From positions 1-13,736 of the forward strand of contig JAAEEW010000123.1 in assembly GCA_013415595.1 (NCBI GenBank): a DNA stretch of 13,736 nt, written 5' to 3'. The DNA comes from Methanosarcinales archaeon (lineage in GTDB: Archaea > Halobacteriota > Methanosarcinia > Methanotrichales > Methanotrichaceae). Positions 6,675 through 12,976 of the stretch are shown here, piece by piece (positions within the stretch are counted from its first letter, which is position 1; each line of letters opens with the position of its first letter). The notes under the pieces are model-generated. The model searched no databases and was not told the DNA's origin. It saw only the letters and a list, made by a program, of their open reading frames with translations. A program made the position numbers and the translations under genes.

Positions 6675-6683
6675 CTTTAAATA
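6675..6683 (+). promoter_or_regulatory. TATA box in the region upstream of pycB
   Basis: CTTTAAATA is a near-consensus archaeal TATA box, predicting a transcript start near 6705. No gene starts within 350 bases downstream, so it either drives a long pycB leader or a small RNA. A weaker AT-rich stretch at 7043-7053 (GTTTTAAGTAA) is an alternative closer promoter but would place the start almost on the ribosome-binding site. Confidence 0.4.
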
Positions 6684-6750
6684 AGATATTATGGTTTCAG
6701 GTGGAGGACTGGGGCCTGAATAGCCGCAAGTCTATATTTGCGAAATCAAG

Positions 6751-6762
6751 GTTTGATCAAAC
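6751..6762. promoter_or_regulatory. 12-bp perfect palindrome, operator-like
   Basis: GTTTGATCAAAC is its own reverse complement. With no loop it fits a dimeric DNA-binding protein site better than an RNA hairpin. It lies about 50 bases after the predicted start from the TATA box at 6675. No regulator can be assigned. Confidence 0.35.
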
Positions 6763-6770
6763 AAACACCA

Positions 6771-6820
6771 GTGATCCTTCCAAAACCAGCACCCTGGATG
6801 GGCGAGCCGGGAAGGATCAC
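6771..6820 (+). repeat. 11-bp perfect inverted repeat enclosing a smaller hairpin
   Basis: GTGATCCTTCC (6771-6781) pairs perfectly with GGAAGGATCAC (6810-6820) across 28 bases. Inside, CCAG/CTGG (6786-6789 and 6794-6797) can form a second short hairpin. The folded form resembles a regulatory RNA element in the pycB leader, or the core of a small RNA. No T-run follows, so a terminator is unlikely. Confidence 0.5.
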
Positions 6821-7066
6821 ACCCCCGATAAGTGTCTCATTGGACCCGCTTGCCGTTCTGGAGGAAGGTCCAGCGGTCCAGTGGCGCTCGTTTAGGCCTG
6901 TGAAAGGGCGAGGCATCGAATGGAGGAGCATCCAAGGAGATCTCCGCGTACATGCTGGAATTTGAGTGCCGCTTAACACCATCAGCGTTAGATGAGATGG
7001 CGATCCGGGCTGGCTGTCGGCTGGCTAGTAATCATCGAAGGAGTTTTAAGTAAAGGGGATCATATA

Positions 7067-7073
7067 GGAGGAG
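7067..7073 (+). promoter_or_regulatory. strong ribosome-binding site of pycB
   Basis: GGAGGAG six bases before the ATG at 7080, with GATC following, is nearly a full complement of the archaeal 16S rRNA 3' end. It is the strongest such site in the window and fixes the pycB start. Confidence 0.75.
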
Positions 7074-7079
7074 ATCTTT

Positions 7080-8795
7080 ATGGGCAGGGTAAGGCTAACT
7101 GAGACGGTATTCCGAGATGCTCACCAATCGCTGCTGGCGACCAGGATGAGGACCAGGGATATGTTGCCTATAGCGGAGCTTCTCGATCAGGTCGGGTTCT
7201 TCTCGCTAGAGGTATGGGGCGGCGCGACCTTCGACACCTGCATCAGGTATCTCAACGAGGATCCCTGGGAGAGGCTCAGGGCTCTGAAGAAAGCGATGCC
7301 CAACACGCCGATGCAGATGCTCCTCCGGGGCCAGAACCTGGTGGGATACAGGCATTATTCCGACGACCTGGTGGAGAAGTTCGTGGAGAGGGCGGCGGCA
7401 AACGGCGTGGACATCTTCAGGATTTTCGACGCCGTCAACGACATCCGCAACATGGAGAAGTCCATCAAAGTGGCCAAGTCCGTGGGCGCCCACGTGCAGG
7501 GCGCGGTATCTTACACCACCAGTCCGGTTCACACCATTGAGCAGTTCACCAAATTCTGCATCAAGCTGGCCGATCTGGGTTGCGATTCACTGTGCATCAA
7601 AGACATGGCCGGGCTCATGACCCCCCATGCAGCCGAGGAGATAGTGAAAGCCATCAAGGAAGAGGTACACCTCCCGGTCAACCTTCACTCTCACTGCACT
7701 GCCGGCATAGCCCCCATGAGCTACCTATTCGCCTCCGAGGCCGGAGTGGACATTCTGGACACTGCTATGTCTCCCCTGGCCTGGGGAAGCTCCCAGCCAC
7801 CCACGGAGAGCATCGTAGCCGCATTGCAGGGCACGCCCTACGACACCGGCCTGGACCTGGAGCTGCTTACGGAGATCAAGAGGTACTTCGAGAAGATCAT
7901 GGAGATCTACTCTCCGGTCTTCAACCCCATATCGGCGAAGCTGGACACCAACGTCCTGGTCTATCAGGTGCCTGGAGGCATGCTGTCCAACCTGGTCTCC
8001 CAGCTGATAGAGCAGAAGGCCATGGACAAGTACGACGAAGTCCTGGCGGAGATTCCAAAGGTCAGGGCCGACCTGGGCTATCCCCCCCTGGTGACCCCCA
8101 CCAGCCAGATCGTGGGCACCCAGGCGGTGCTGAACGTCATCACCGGCGAGCGCTACAAGATGGTCCCAAAGGAGGTCCGGGACTACGTCAAGGGCCTCTA
8201 CGGCAAGCCCCCGGCGGAGATAGAGGCTAAGATCCGCATCAAGATCCTGGAGGACGAGGAGCCCATCACCGTTCGTCCCGCCGACCTGCTGCCTCCGGAG
8301 TACGAGGCGGCCAAGAGGGAGGTCGACGGCCTGGGATTGGCCAGGAAGGAGGAGGACTACCTCACCTACGCCCTGTACCCCCAGGTGGCCCTGAAGTTCC
8401 TGAAGGGACTGGCGGAGGAGGAGCCTCTGGTCAAGAAGTCGCCAAAGACGGAGGCCTCTGCCGGCGGACGGATGAGCATGAACGGTCCGGCGGCCTTCAG
8501 CGTGGAGGTGGACGGAGAGTCCTACCTGGTGAAGGTGGCCCCGGCGGGAATGACCATTCAGGAGTCCCAGCCCAAGGCGCCCAGCGACGGCGTCACCGCC
8601 CCCATGCAGGGCGTGGTGATCAAATACAAGGTCAAGAAGGGCGACATGGTGAAGAAGGGCGACGTGGTGGCCGTCCTGGAGGCCATGAAGATGGAAAACC
8701 CCATCTACGCCAACAAGAGCGGAGCGGTCAAGGACATTCACGTCCCCGAGGGGACGACGGTTGGCGCCGGCGACGTGCTGATGTCCATCGAGTGA
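7080..8795 (+). CDS. pycB: pyruvate carboxylase subunit B (carboxyltransferase and biotin carrier)
   Basis: A 571-residue protein. Residues 1-260 are the carboxyltransferase TIM barrel, with RDAHQSLLATR (12-22, metal ligand D13), LLRGQNLVGYRHY (81-93), KDMAGLM (174-180, K174 in the place of the carboxylated Lys) and HSHCTAG (203-209, ligands H203 and H205). About 280-480 is the conserved C-terminal carboxylase region. After a linker, 500-571 is the biotinyl domain with EAMKMEN and biotinylated K537. With PycA, which is not in this window, it makes oxaloacetate from pyruvate and bicarbonate for biosynthesis in methanogens. Oxaloacetate decarboxylase alpha is similar, but no membrane partners are seen. 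It is followed 58 bases later by argB on the same strand. Confidence 0.93.
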   Translation: MGRVRLTETVFRDAHQSLLATRMRTRDMLPIAELLDQVGFFSLEVWGGATFDTCIRYLNEDPWERLRALKKAMPNTPMQMLLRGQNLVGYRHYSDDLVEKFVERAAANGVDIFRIFDAVNDIRNMEKSIKVAKSVGAHVQGAVSYTTSPVHTIEQFTKFCIKLADLGCDSLCIKDMAGLMTPHAAEEIVKAIKEEVHLPVNLHSHCTAGIAPMSYLFASEAGVDILDTAMSPLAWGSSQPPTESIVAALQGTPYDTGLDLELLTEIKRYFEKIMEIYSPVFNPISAKLDTNVLVYQVPGGMLSNLVSQLIEQKAMDKYDEVLAEIPKVRADLGYPPLVTPTSQIVGTQAVLNVITGERYKMVPKEVRDYVKGLYGKPPAEIEAKIRIKILEDEEPITVRPADLLPPEYEAAKREVDGLGLARKEEDYLTYALYPQVALKFLKGLAEEEPLVKKSPKTEASAGGRMSMNGPAAFSVEVDGESYLVKVAPAGMTIQESQPKAPSDGVTAPMQGVVIKYKVKKGDMVKKGDVVAVLEAMKMENPIYANKSGAVKDIHVPEGTTVGAGDVLMSIE

Positions 8796-8853
8796 AGCGT
8801 CCGGTGATTCATAATCGGTGATTTCATAATAATGGTGATTTGCAGGTGATGCA

Positions 8854-9732
8854 ATGTCGGTAAAGAGAGAGCAGGTCCTCATAGAGGCTTTACCCTACAT
8901 CCGTGAGTTCTACGATTCCATAATGTTCTACAATATAGGTGGATCCATCATGTCCAACCGGGAGATCCTGGAGGACTTCATCCAGGATATCATCCTTTTG
9001 CGTTACGTGGGCGTCCACCCGGTGGTCGTTCACGGCGGAGGGCCGGAGATCTCCGGAGCTATGGAGCGGTTTGGCAAGAAGGCGGAGTTTGTGGGCGGCC
9101 TGAGGGTCACCGACCGGGAGACTCTGGAGATAGCCAGAATGGTGCTGGTGGGCAACATCAACGCCGAGATGGTCTCCCTCATCGGCAAGTACGGCGGCAA
9201 GGGCATCGGCCTATCCGGAAAGGACGGCCAGCTCATCATGGCCCGGAAGAAGGCACCGGTAACGGTTAAGGGGACCAACGAGCAGGTGGACCTGGGCTAT
9301 GTGGGCGAGGTGGACCGGATCAATCCGGAGATAATCATGATCACCGCCGGCAAGGGATACATTCCGGTGATATCACCCATAGCCGTGGACAAGGACGGCA
9401 ACAGCTTCAACGTAAACGCCGACACCGCCGCCGGGGCCATAGCCGTCTCCCTGATGGCCAAGAAGCTCCTCTCCATCACCGACGTGGAGGGAGTCAGAAG
9501 GAATGCCGACGACCCCAAGAGCGTCATCTCCCGGTTCACGGCTTCGGAGTTCGATCAACTGGTGGACGATGGGATCATCAAGGGCGGAATGATTCCCAAG
9601 GTGGAGGCCTGCGTGCGGGCCGTAGAGAAGGGCGTGGAGAGGGCTCACATCATCGACGGCAGAATTCCGCACGCCATCCTGCTGGAGCTTTTCACCGACT
9701 CCGGCGTGGGCACCATGGTCAACGGCAAGTAA
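8854..9732 (+). CDS. argB: acetylglutamate kinase family protein, lacking the N-terminal catalytic Lys
   Basis: A 292-residue amino-acid kinase matching archaeal ArgB, the second step of arginine synthesis (N-acetylglutamate plus ATP). Present: PVVVHGGGPEI (56-66), GLRVTD with R84 for substrate binding, GLSGKDG (119-125), NVNADTAAGAIA (186-197, N188 and D190), ITDVEGV (208-214), GGMIPKVEA (244-252, K249), and the family end AHIIDGRIPHAILLE. Odd: the first glycine loop is normally (V/I)-K-(Y/L/V)-G-G, but here it reads FYNIGGSIM (25-33), so N27 replaces the Lys (K8 in E. coli) that stabilises the transferred phosphate. No frameshift is evident. Activity may be low or changed, or an assembly error is possible. 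The start has GGTGAT close to the ATG; it lies 58 bases behind pycB. Confidence 0.88.
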   Translation: MSVKREQVLIEALPYIREFYDSIMFYNIGGSIMSNREILEDFIQDIILLRYVGVHPVVVHGGGPEISGAMERFGKKAEFVGGLRVTDRETLEIARMVLVGNINAEMVSLIGKYGGKGIGLSGKDGQLIMARKKAPVTVKGTNEQVDLGYVGEVDRINPEIIMITAGKGYIPVISPIAVDKDGNSFNVNADTAAGAIAVSLMAKKLLSITDVEGVRRNADDPKSVISRFTASEFDQLVDDGIIKGGMIPKVEACVRAVEKGVERAHIIDGRIPHAILLELFTDSGVGTMVNGK

Positions 9733-9780
9733 AGCTGCGGCAAAACCGCAAGCAGGGACGGAAAAGGGAAGGGCATCAGG

Positions 9781-9831
9781 GCCAGGAGGTCCTGGCGGCC
9801 CGTCATATTTTCTCCCATCGTATTTTCTTCT
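9781..9831 (+). terminator. terminator of the pycB-argB unit
   Basis: A near-perfect hairpin, GCCAGG-AGGT-CCTGGC (9781-9796), with flanking GGG and CCC that can extend it, is followed by T-rich tracts ATATTTTCT (9806-9814) and TATTTTCTTCTT (9821-9832). A smaller hairpin TGCGG/CCGCA (9736-9750) sits right after the argB stop. Confidence 0.6.
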
Positions 9832-9879
9832 TGCCCGGGAGCTATCTCTGTTCTGCAGTTATCTTCTTCGATTCGATCG

Positions 9880-10281
9880 CTATTTGGGCTTGCGGTCGAT
9901 CCTGTCCATGAGGTACTCGGCGTCCGGGTCCTTGGCCACCCAGGCTTTCAACGCCGCTGCGTCGCTCTTCTTGCCCTCCTTGGCGTAGCCCAGGAACTTG
10001 AGAATGGAGTTGAACCCTTCAGTGCCGGCGCTGATGATCATGGCTGTCAGCACGGCGTCCATTATGTCGTACCCGTCCAGGCCCATGGGCCTGAGCACCC
10101 GCATTCCGGTGCCAAAGGCGATGAGCAGGCCGATGGCCATGGAGACCAGGCCCAGCACCAGGCGCTTGTCCTTCTCCCCGATGGCCCGGACCACGATTGG
10201 GTCCAGGATCTCCAGCAGTTGCTGTATGGCCAGTCCGGCGGCGAAGATGGGCACCAGGTCTCTTATTAGCTGATCCACCAT
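9880..10281 (-). CDS. small multi-span membrane protein with a GTEGFNSI helix
   Basis: A 133-residue protein with about three hydrophobic stretches: 6-26, 41-59 and 73-98. The third contains ISAGTEGFNSILKFLGYAKE, a pattern I associate with uncharacterised holin-like or small inner-membrane proteins, but I cannot name a family with confidence. The C-terminal 35 residues are charged (KEGKKSDAAALKAWVAKDPD) and probably cytoplasmic. AGAGGA directly abuts an ATG at 10287, but a second ATG at 10281 sits six bases from it, so I chose the latter; the longer form adds two residues. A TATA-like TATTAATTA is at 10339-10331. It is alone, convergent with argB and downstream of nothing related. Function unknown. 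Confidence 0.72.
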   Translation of the reverse strand: MVDQLIRDLVPIFAAGLAIQQLLEILDPIVVRAIGEKDKRLVLGLVSMAIGLLIAFGTGMRVLRPMGLDGYDIMDAVLTAMIISAGTEGFNSILKFLGYAKEGKKSDAAALKAWVAKDPDAEYLMDRIDRKPK

Positions 10282-10331
10282 TAGCATTCCTCTGGATTTG
10301 AAATAGCCAAACGAACGATGACTGCTCAGCT

Positions 10332-10340
10332 AATTAATAC
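10332..10340 (-). promoter_or_regulatory. TATA box of the small membrane protein gene
   Basis: The minus strand reads GTATTAATT about 55 bases before the ATG, which predicts a leader of about 25 bases containing the AGAGGA ribosome-binding site. Confidence 0.45.
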
Positions 10341-10574
10341 ATGACTTGATAAGTATTTTGCGGTCGAAAATATTTGCCCGGATTGCGGTCTTCCCGGCCA
10401 GGGCTGCAGATGGGGCCCCTCTTCAACAGACCTCTCCCGGGCACCGATCCGGCCCAGGATAACGGCTTTATGGTTTCCTGGCTGCCGCCTGTATCCGGGA
10501 CCGGGCACCTCTGGCCCTTCCACGGTGGACGGTCTATTTGCCAGGCCTCGCCATGCCGCCACGGCGCTTTGGGA

Positions 10575-11648
10575 TCATCGGTCTCGCCTGGTGCGGCGCC
10601 GGTCGGCCTTGGTGGGCCGGCGGTATCCCCAGCTGGGCCGGGTTGTGGAGGGCCACCTGATCTGCACGTCGGGAAACTCGAACCTGGCGATGACCGGGGC
10701 GTGGTCCGATTCGGGGTAAAATATCCGGGGAGTGTCATTGACGGACATGTCGTGCAGCATCTCGTTGTGGATCTCGGAGCCCCTGAAGTAGGCCAGGAGG
10801 GTTCGCGAGACCAGGATGTGATCCAGCATCTTTCCCTGGCCGTTGTGCAGCAGGGAGAAGCGGGCCGGCTCGGGGATGTTTCTCTCGCAGGGGATCATGA
10901 CCCGGGGGGCCAGGTCGGTGTTTCCGGTATTCTCCACCTCGCCCTTGATGGCCTCCAGGGGCACCTCCTCCAGGTCGGCGTTGAAGTCGCCGCAAACGGC
11001 TATCAGGCCGTTGGCGTTGGCATCGAAGAGCTGGTCGATCAGCATCCGGGTCTCCAGGGCCTGGCCGAGCCTCTTTAAGGAGGAGATGAAGAACCCCTCG
11101 GCCCAGCCGGAGGCCGTCTTCCAGGTGCGCTCGTCCAGGCGGTGGCCGGCGATGCTGGAGGGGCGGCGGGACTTGAGGTGGAGGTTGATCACGTGCATGG
11201 CCAGGTCGCTGGTTATCCTGATCTTGGCGTATAGTATGGGCCGCTCCCAGGAGATCTCCCGGGCCTCGTTCTCCTTGGGCTTTGCGGTGACCTTCTGGTA
11301 CTTGGGGGCCGGGGCGTACTCGTGCATGTACTGGTGGTGCTCCAGAATCTCGAACCGGCTGAGGATGGCCAGGTTGCGCTCGTCGTAGAGGTTGCCGTCG
11401 TCGGAGGTGGTGATGATCTTCTGGTAGCCGGCGTAGGGAGTCCCCTCCAGCAGCCGGTTCAGAGCCCGGGGACGGCATTGATGGTGCTCGTGCTGGCCGT
11501 TTATCTCCTGCAGACAGACAATATCGGCATTGAGCCTCACCAGCTGGGGACGCATCACGGCAATTCTCTCCTCCAGGCTGGGCTTTTGCCCCGGTCGGTC
11601 GTCTAAGTTCCACAGGTTGAATGTTGCAATGCGCAGCTTGGTGGGCAT
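10575..11648 (-). CDS. endonuclease/exonuclease/phosphatase (EEP) superfamily protein
   Basis: A 357-residue EEP-fold hydrolase acting on phosphodiester or phosphoester bonds with a divalent metal. Motifs in order: TFNLWNLDD (N11), LQEING (E48), INLHLKS (H157), CGDFNAD (D221, N223), LDHILV (D276, H277) and SDHAPV (D315, H316). The set is complete, so it should be catalytic; substrate (DNA, RNA, nucleotide or lipid) is not evident. The C-terminus is strongly basic (RRPTKADRRRTRRDR), which would suit nucleic acid binding. The frame is open 29 codons further upstream, but I chose the ATG at 11648: the EEP fold starts three residues later, GGTGGT precedes it, and a TATA-like GATTTTATCTTT lies at 11664-11675. 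No signal peptide is seen. It diverges from the DUF2299-like gene. Confidence 0.85.
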   Translation of the reverse strand: MPTKLRIATFNLWNLDDRPGQKPSLEERIAVMRPQLVRLNADIVCLQEINGQHEHHQCRPRALNRLLEGTPYAGYQKIITTSDDGNLYDERNLAILSRFEILEHHQYMHEYAPAPKYQKVTAKPKENEAREISWERPILYAKIRITSDLAMHVINLHLKSRRPSSIAGHRLDERTWKTASGWAEGFFISSLKRLGQALETRMLIDQLFDANANGLIAVCGDFNADLEEVPLEAIKGEVENTGNTDLAPRVMIPCERNIPEPARFSLLHNGQGKMLDHILVSRTLLAYFRGSEIHNEMLHDMSVNDTPRIFYPESDHAPVIARFEFPDVQIRWPSTTRPSWGYRRPTKADRRRTRRDR

Positions 11649-11770
11649 TGAGACCACCACTTGCCGCCAAAGATAAAATCGGTTTCCCTCCGGAAGGCGG
11701 TCCGCTCTGACCATTTCTGGCGAGCTCAAGCTCATTCCAGGGACCGGCGCTCCGGACTCTTCCGGGCCGG

Positions 11771-11783
11771 GAAATCTTAAATA
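11771..11783 (+). promoter_or_regulatory. BRE/TATA promoter of the DUF2299-like gene, leaderless spacing
   Basis: GAAATCTTAAATA resembles a BRE followed by a TATA box. Its centre is about 27 bases before the ATG at 11807, so transcription should begin at or next to the start codon. No ribosome-binding site is present, in agreement with a leaderless mRNA. Confidence 0.55.
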
Positions 11784-11806
11784 GAGCCGGAAATAATTTT
11801 CAAAAT

Positions 11807-12280
11807 ATGTATTCTGATGAAGAAAAGAAGGTGATAATCGAAAAATGGCTGCGAGAGGAGGGATTCCAGGTGTCCGAGGCCCCGGACTCCGGCTCCACCT
11901 TCAACTTCTCCGTAGATGCCGGGGGAATCCGGCTGCACGTCATCCAGAATCCCGATCAGCAGGACAAGATTCTGATAATCTCCGGCGTGGACATCCCCCT
12001 GGAGATAGAAAATAAGCTCTCCTCCATGAGCCTGGAGCGAAAGAGGGCCTTCCTGTGGAGCCTGCGCTTCGGCCTCCTGCAGCTGCGGGTCAGCTCCAGC
12101 CCTGTAGCCCTGCCCCTGAAGCTGAAGGTGGTCAACGCCGCCTACTACGACGGGCTGAACAAGAACCTGTTCATGGAGAGGCTGCTGGACGTCCACCGGG
12201 CCATCGTGTGCATCAACTGGAACATCGAGCGGGCCCTGGGAGAGCCCGGGCCGGTGCCGGACCTATCTTACATCGGATAA
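11807..12280 (+). CDS. DUF2299-like archaeal protein
   Basis: A 157-residue soluble protein. The N-terminal pattern EEKKVIIEKWLREEGFQVSEAPD, a helix then a strand, the middle strands (FNFSVDAGGIRLHVIQNP, KILIISGVDIP), a helix with ERKRAFLWSLRFGLLQL (77-93), and the end YYDGLNKNLFMERLLDVHRAI with INWNIERALG suggest the DUF2299 family of methanogens, from memory. The fold looks like the alpha/beta chaperone-like fold of type III secretion chaperones, which is only an impression. No catalytic residues stand out. The start is fixed by the leaderless promoter at 11771-11783. It stands alone between a divergent EEP gene and a convergent ferritin gene. Function unknown. Confidence 0.78.
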   Translation: MYSDEEKKVIIEKWLREEGFQVSEAPDSGSTFNFSVDAGGIRLHVIQNPDQQDKILIISGVDIPLEIENKLSSMSLERKRAFLWSLRFGLLQLRVSSSPVALPLKLKVVNAAYYDGLNKNLFMERLLDVHRAIVCINWNIERALGEPGPVPDLSYIG

Positions 12281-12315
12281 GAGAACGATCGGATCAGACA
12301 AAATGGGAAGGCCAG

Positions 12316-12350
12316 CCAGGGCCCGGGATCCTGGACCAGGGCCCGGCCGG
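12316..12350. repeat. GC-rich direct and inverted repeats between convergent genes
   Basis: CCAGGGCCCGG occurs at 12316-12326 and 12336-12346, 20 bases apart. CCAGG (12316-12320) can pair with CCTGG (12330-12334), and GGCCGGCCGG follows. This may act as a terminator stem for the genes meeting here, but no clear T-run follows on either side. Confidence 0.4.
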
Positions 12351-12382
12351 CCGGTCTCCGGCTTTGTTATGCCGGGAAAGAC

Positions 12383-12904
12383 CTATTTCGCTCCCCCGGC
12401 CGGCGGGGTGAAGACCCGGGTGGCCAGCTCCTTGTCCAGCATGTACAGCAGGCCCACCCCCTTCTCGTCGCCTACCATCCTCACCTTCTTGACGATCTCC
12501 TCGGCGTTCTCCTCTTCCTCCACCTGCTCGTTGACGAACCACTGCAGCATGCTCCAGGCGGCGTGATCCTTCTCTGCGATGGCCAGGTCCACCAGGCCGC
12601 TTATGAGGCCGGTCACCTTTCGCTCGTGGGCCAGGACGTCCTCAAACACCTTCAGGGGAGAGGCCCACTCCTCCGGCGGCTGGTCGATCTGCAGCAGAGT
12701 GACCCTGCCTCCCCGGCTGACGATGTAGTCGTAGAACTTCATGGCGTGAAAGAGCTCTTCCTGGGCCTGGACCCTCATCCAGTTGGCAAAGCCCCTGAAC
12801 CCCGTCGACTCGAAGTAGGCGGACATGGAGAGGTAGAAGTAGGCGGAGTACATCTCCCAGATGACCTGCCTGTTCAGGGCTGCCAGCATCTTTTCGTTTA
12901 TCAA
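12383..12904 (-). CDS. non-haem ferritin (FtnA-like)
   Basis: A 173-residue ferritin that oxidises ferrous iron and stores it in a 24-subunit shell; it also limits iron-driven oxidative damage. The frame is open 14 codons further, but the TTG at 12904 is preferred: GAGGTGAGG stands just upstream and the product then starts MINEKMLAALNRQ, as in the family. With this numbering the ferroxidase and third-site residues fall at E17, E49, E50, H53, E94, E126, Q127, E129 and E130, the same numbers as in E. coli FtnA. There is no haem-ligand Met of bacterioferritin at the expected place that I can identify. The tail ends TPPAGGAK. It follows a rubredoxin gene by about 100 bases, suggesting a shared iron or redox-stress context. 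Confidence 0.93.
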   Translation of the reverse strand: MINEKMLAALNRQVIWEMYSAYFYLSMSAYFESTGFRGFANWMRVQAQEELFHAMKFYDYIVSRGGRVTLLQIDQPPEEWASPLKVFEDVLAHERKVTGLISGLVDLAIAEKDHAAWSMLQWFVNEQVEEEENAEEIVKKVRMVGDEKGVGLLYMLDKELATRVFTPPAGGAK

Positions 12905-12953
12905 ATTCCTCACCTCTTGACGCAAATGCTCTGGTCTATCCGACAATTAGCCA

Positions 12954-12966
12954 AAAGAAAAAAGGG
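12954..12966 (-). terminator. T-rich terminator after rubredoxin
   Basis: The minus strand reads CCCTTTTTTCTTT, 35 to 50 bases after the rubredoxin stop. No strong hairpin is needed for archaeal termination. The palindromic ATATCGATAT just before it (12968-12977) may belong to the ferritin promoter. Confidence 0.45.
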
Positions 12967-12976
12967 ATATCGATAT

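Larger units (their letters stand above)
6400..7066 (+). other. long gene-free region, possible structured leader of pycB
   Basis: No convincing gene is seen between the DUF1699 promoter and pycB. Short frames here (for example 6477-6680 and 6738-6965) lack ribosome-binding sites and family signatures. The region has a TATA box at 6675-6683, a 6-bp hairpin CGCAAG/TTTGCG (6725-6742, one G-T pair), a 12-bp palindrome (6751-6762), an 11-bp inverted repeat (6771-6820), and tandem GGCTGGCT-like words near 7008-7027. Base composition is less GC-rich than in the flanking genes, mainly before 6750. Transcription from 6675 would give a leader of about 370 bases. I could not fit a tRNA or a known RNA class. 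Confidence 0.4.

Noticed and set aside
6477..6680. 67-codon plus-strand frame in the gene-free region
   Set aside because: No ribosome-binding site, no family signature and an overlapping alternative frame of the same size; I could not tell it from chance.
6400..7079. tRNA or box C/D small RNA gene
   Set aside because: No cloverleaf with a T-loop GTTCRA motif could be found, and the near-matches to C and D boxes (for example GTGATGT at 6403 and CTGA at 6434) are not paired at workable distances.
7725..8882. 385-codon open frame on the minus strand opposite pycB
   Set aside because: It lies antisense to a gene with complete carboxyltransferase and biotinyl motifs; its product is His-, Leu- and Gly-rich with no family signature, as expected of a shadow in GC-rich DNA.
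10735..11670. 311-codon minus-strand frame overlapping the EEP gene
   Set aside because: It is another frame of the same strand as the EEP gene, which has all catalytic motifs; the product is Gly/Pro/Arg-rich and low in hydrophobic residues.
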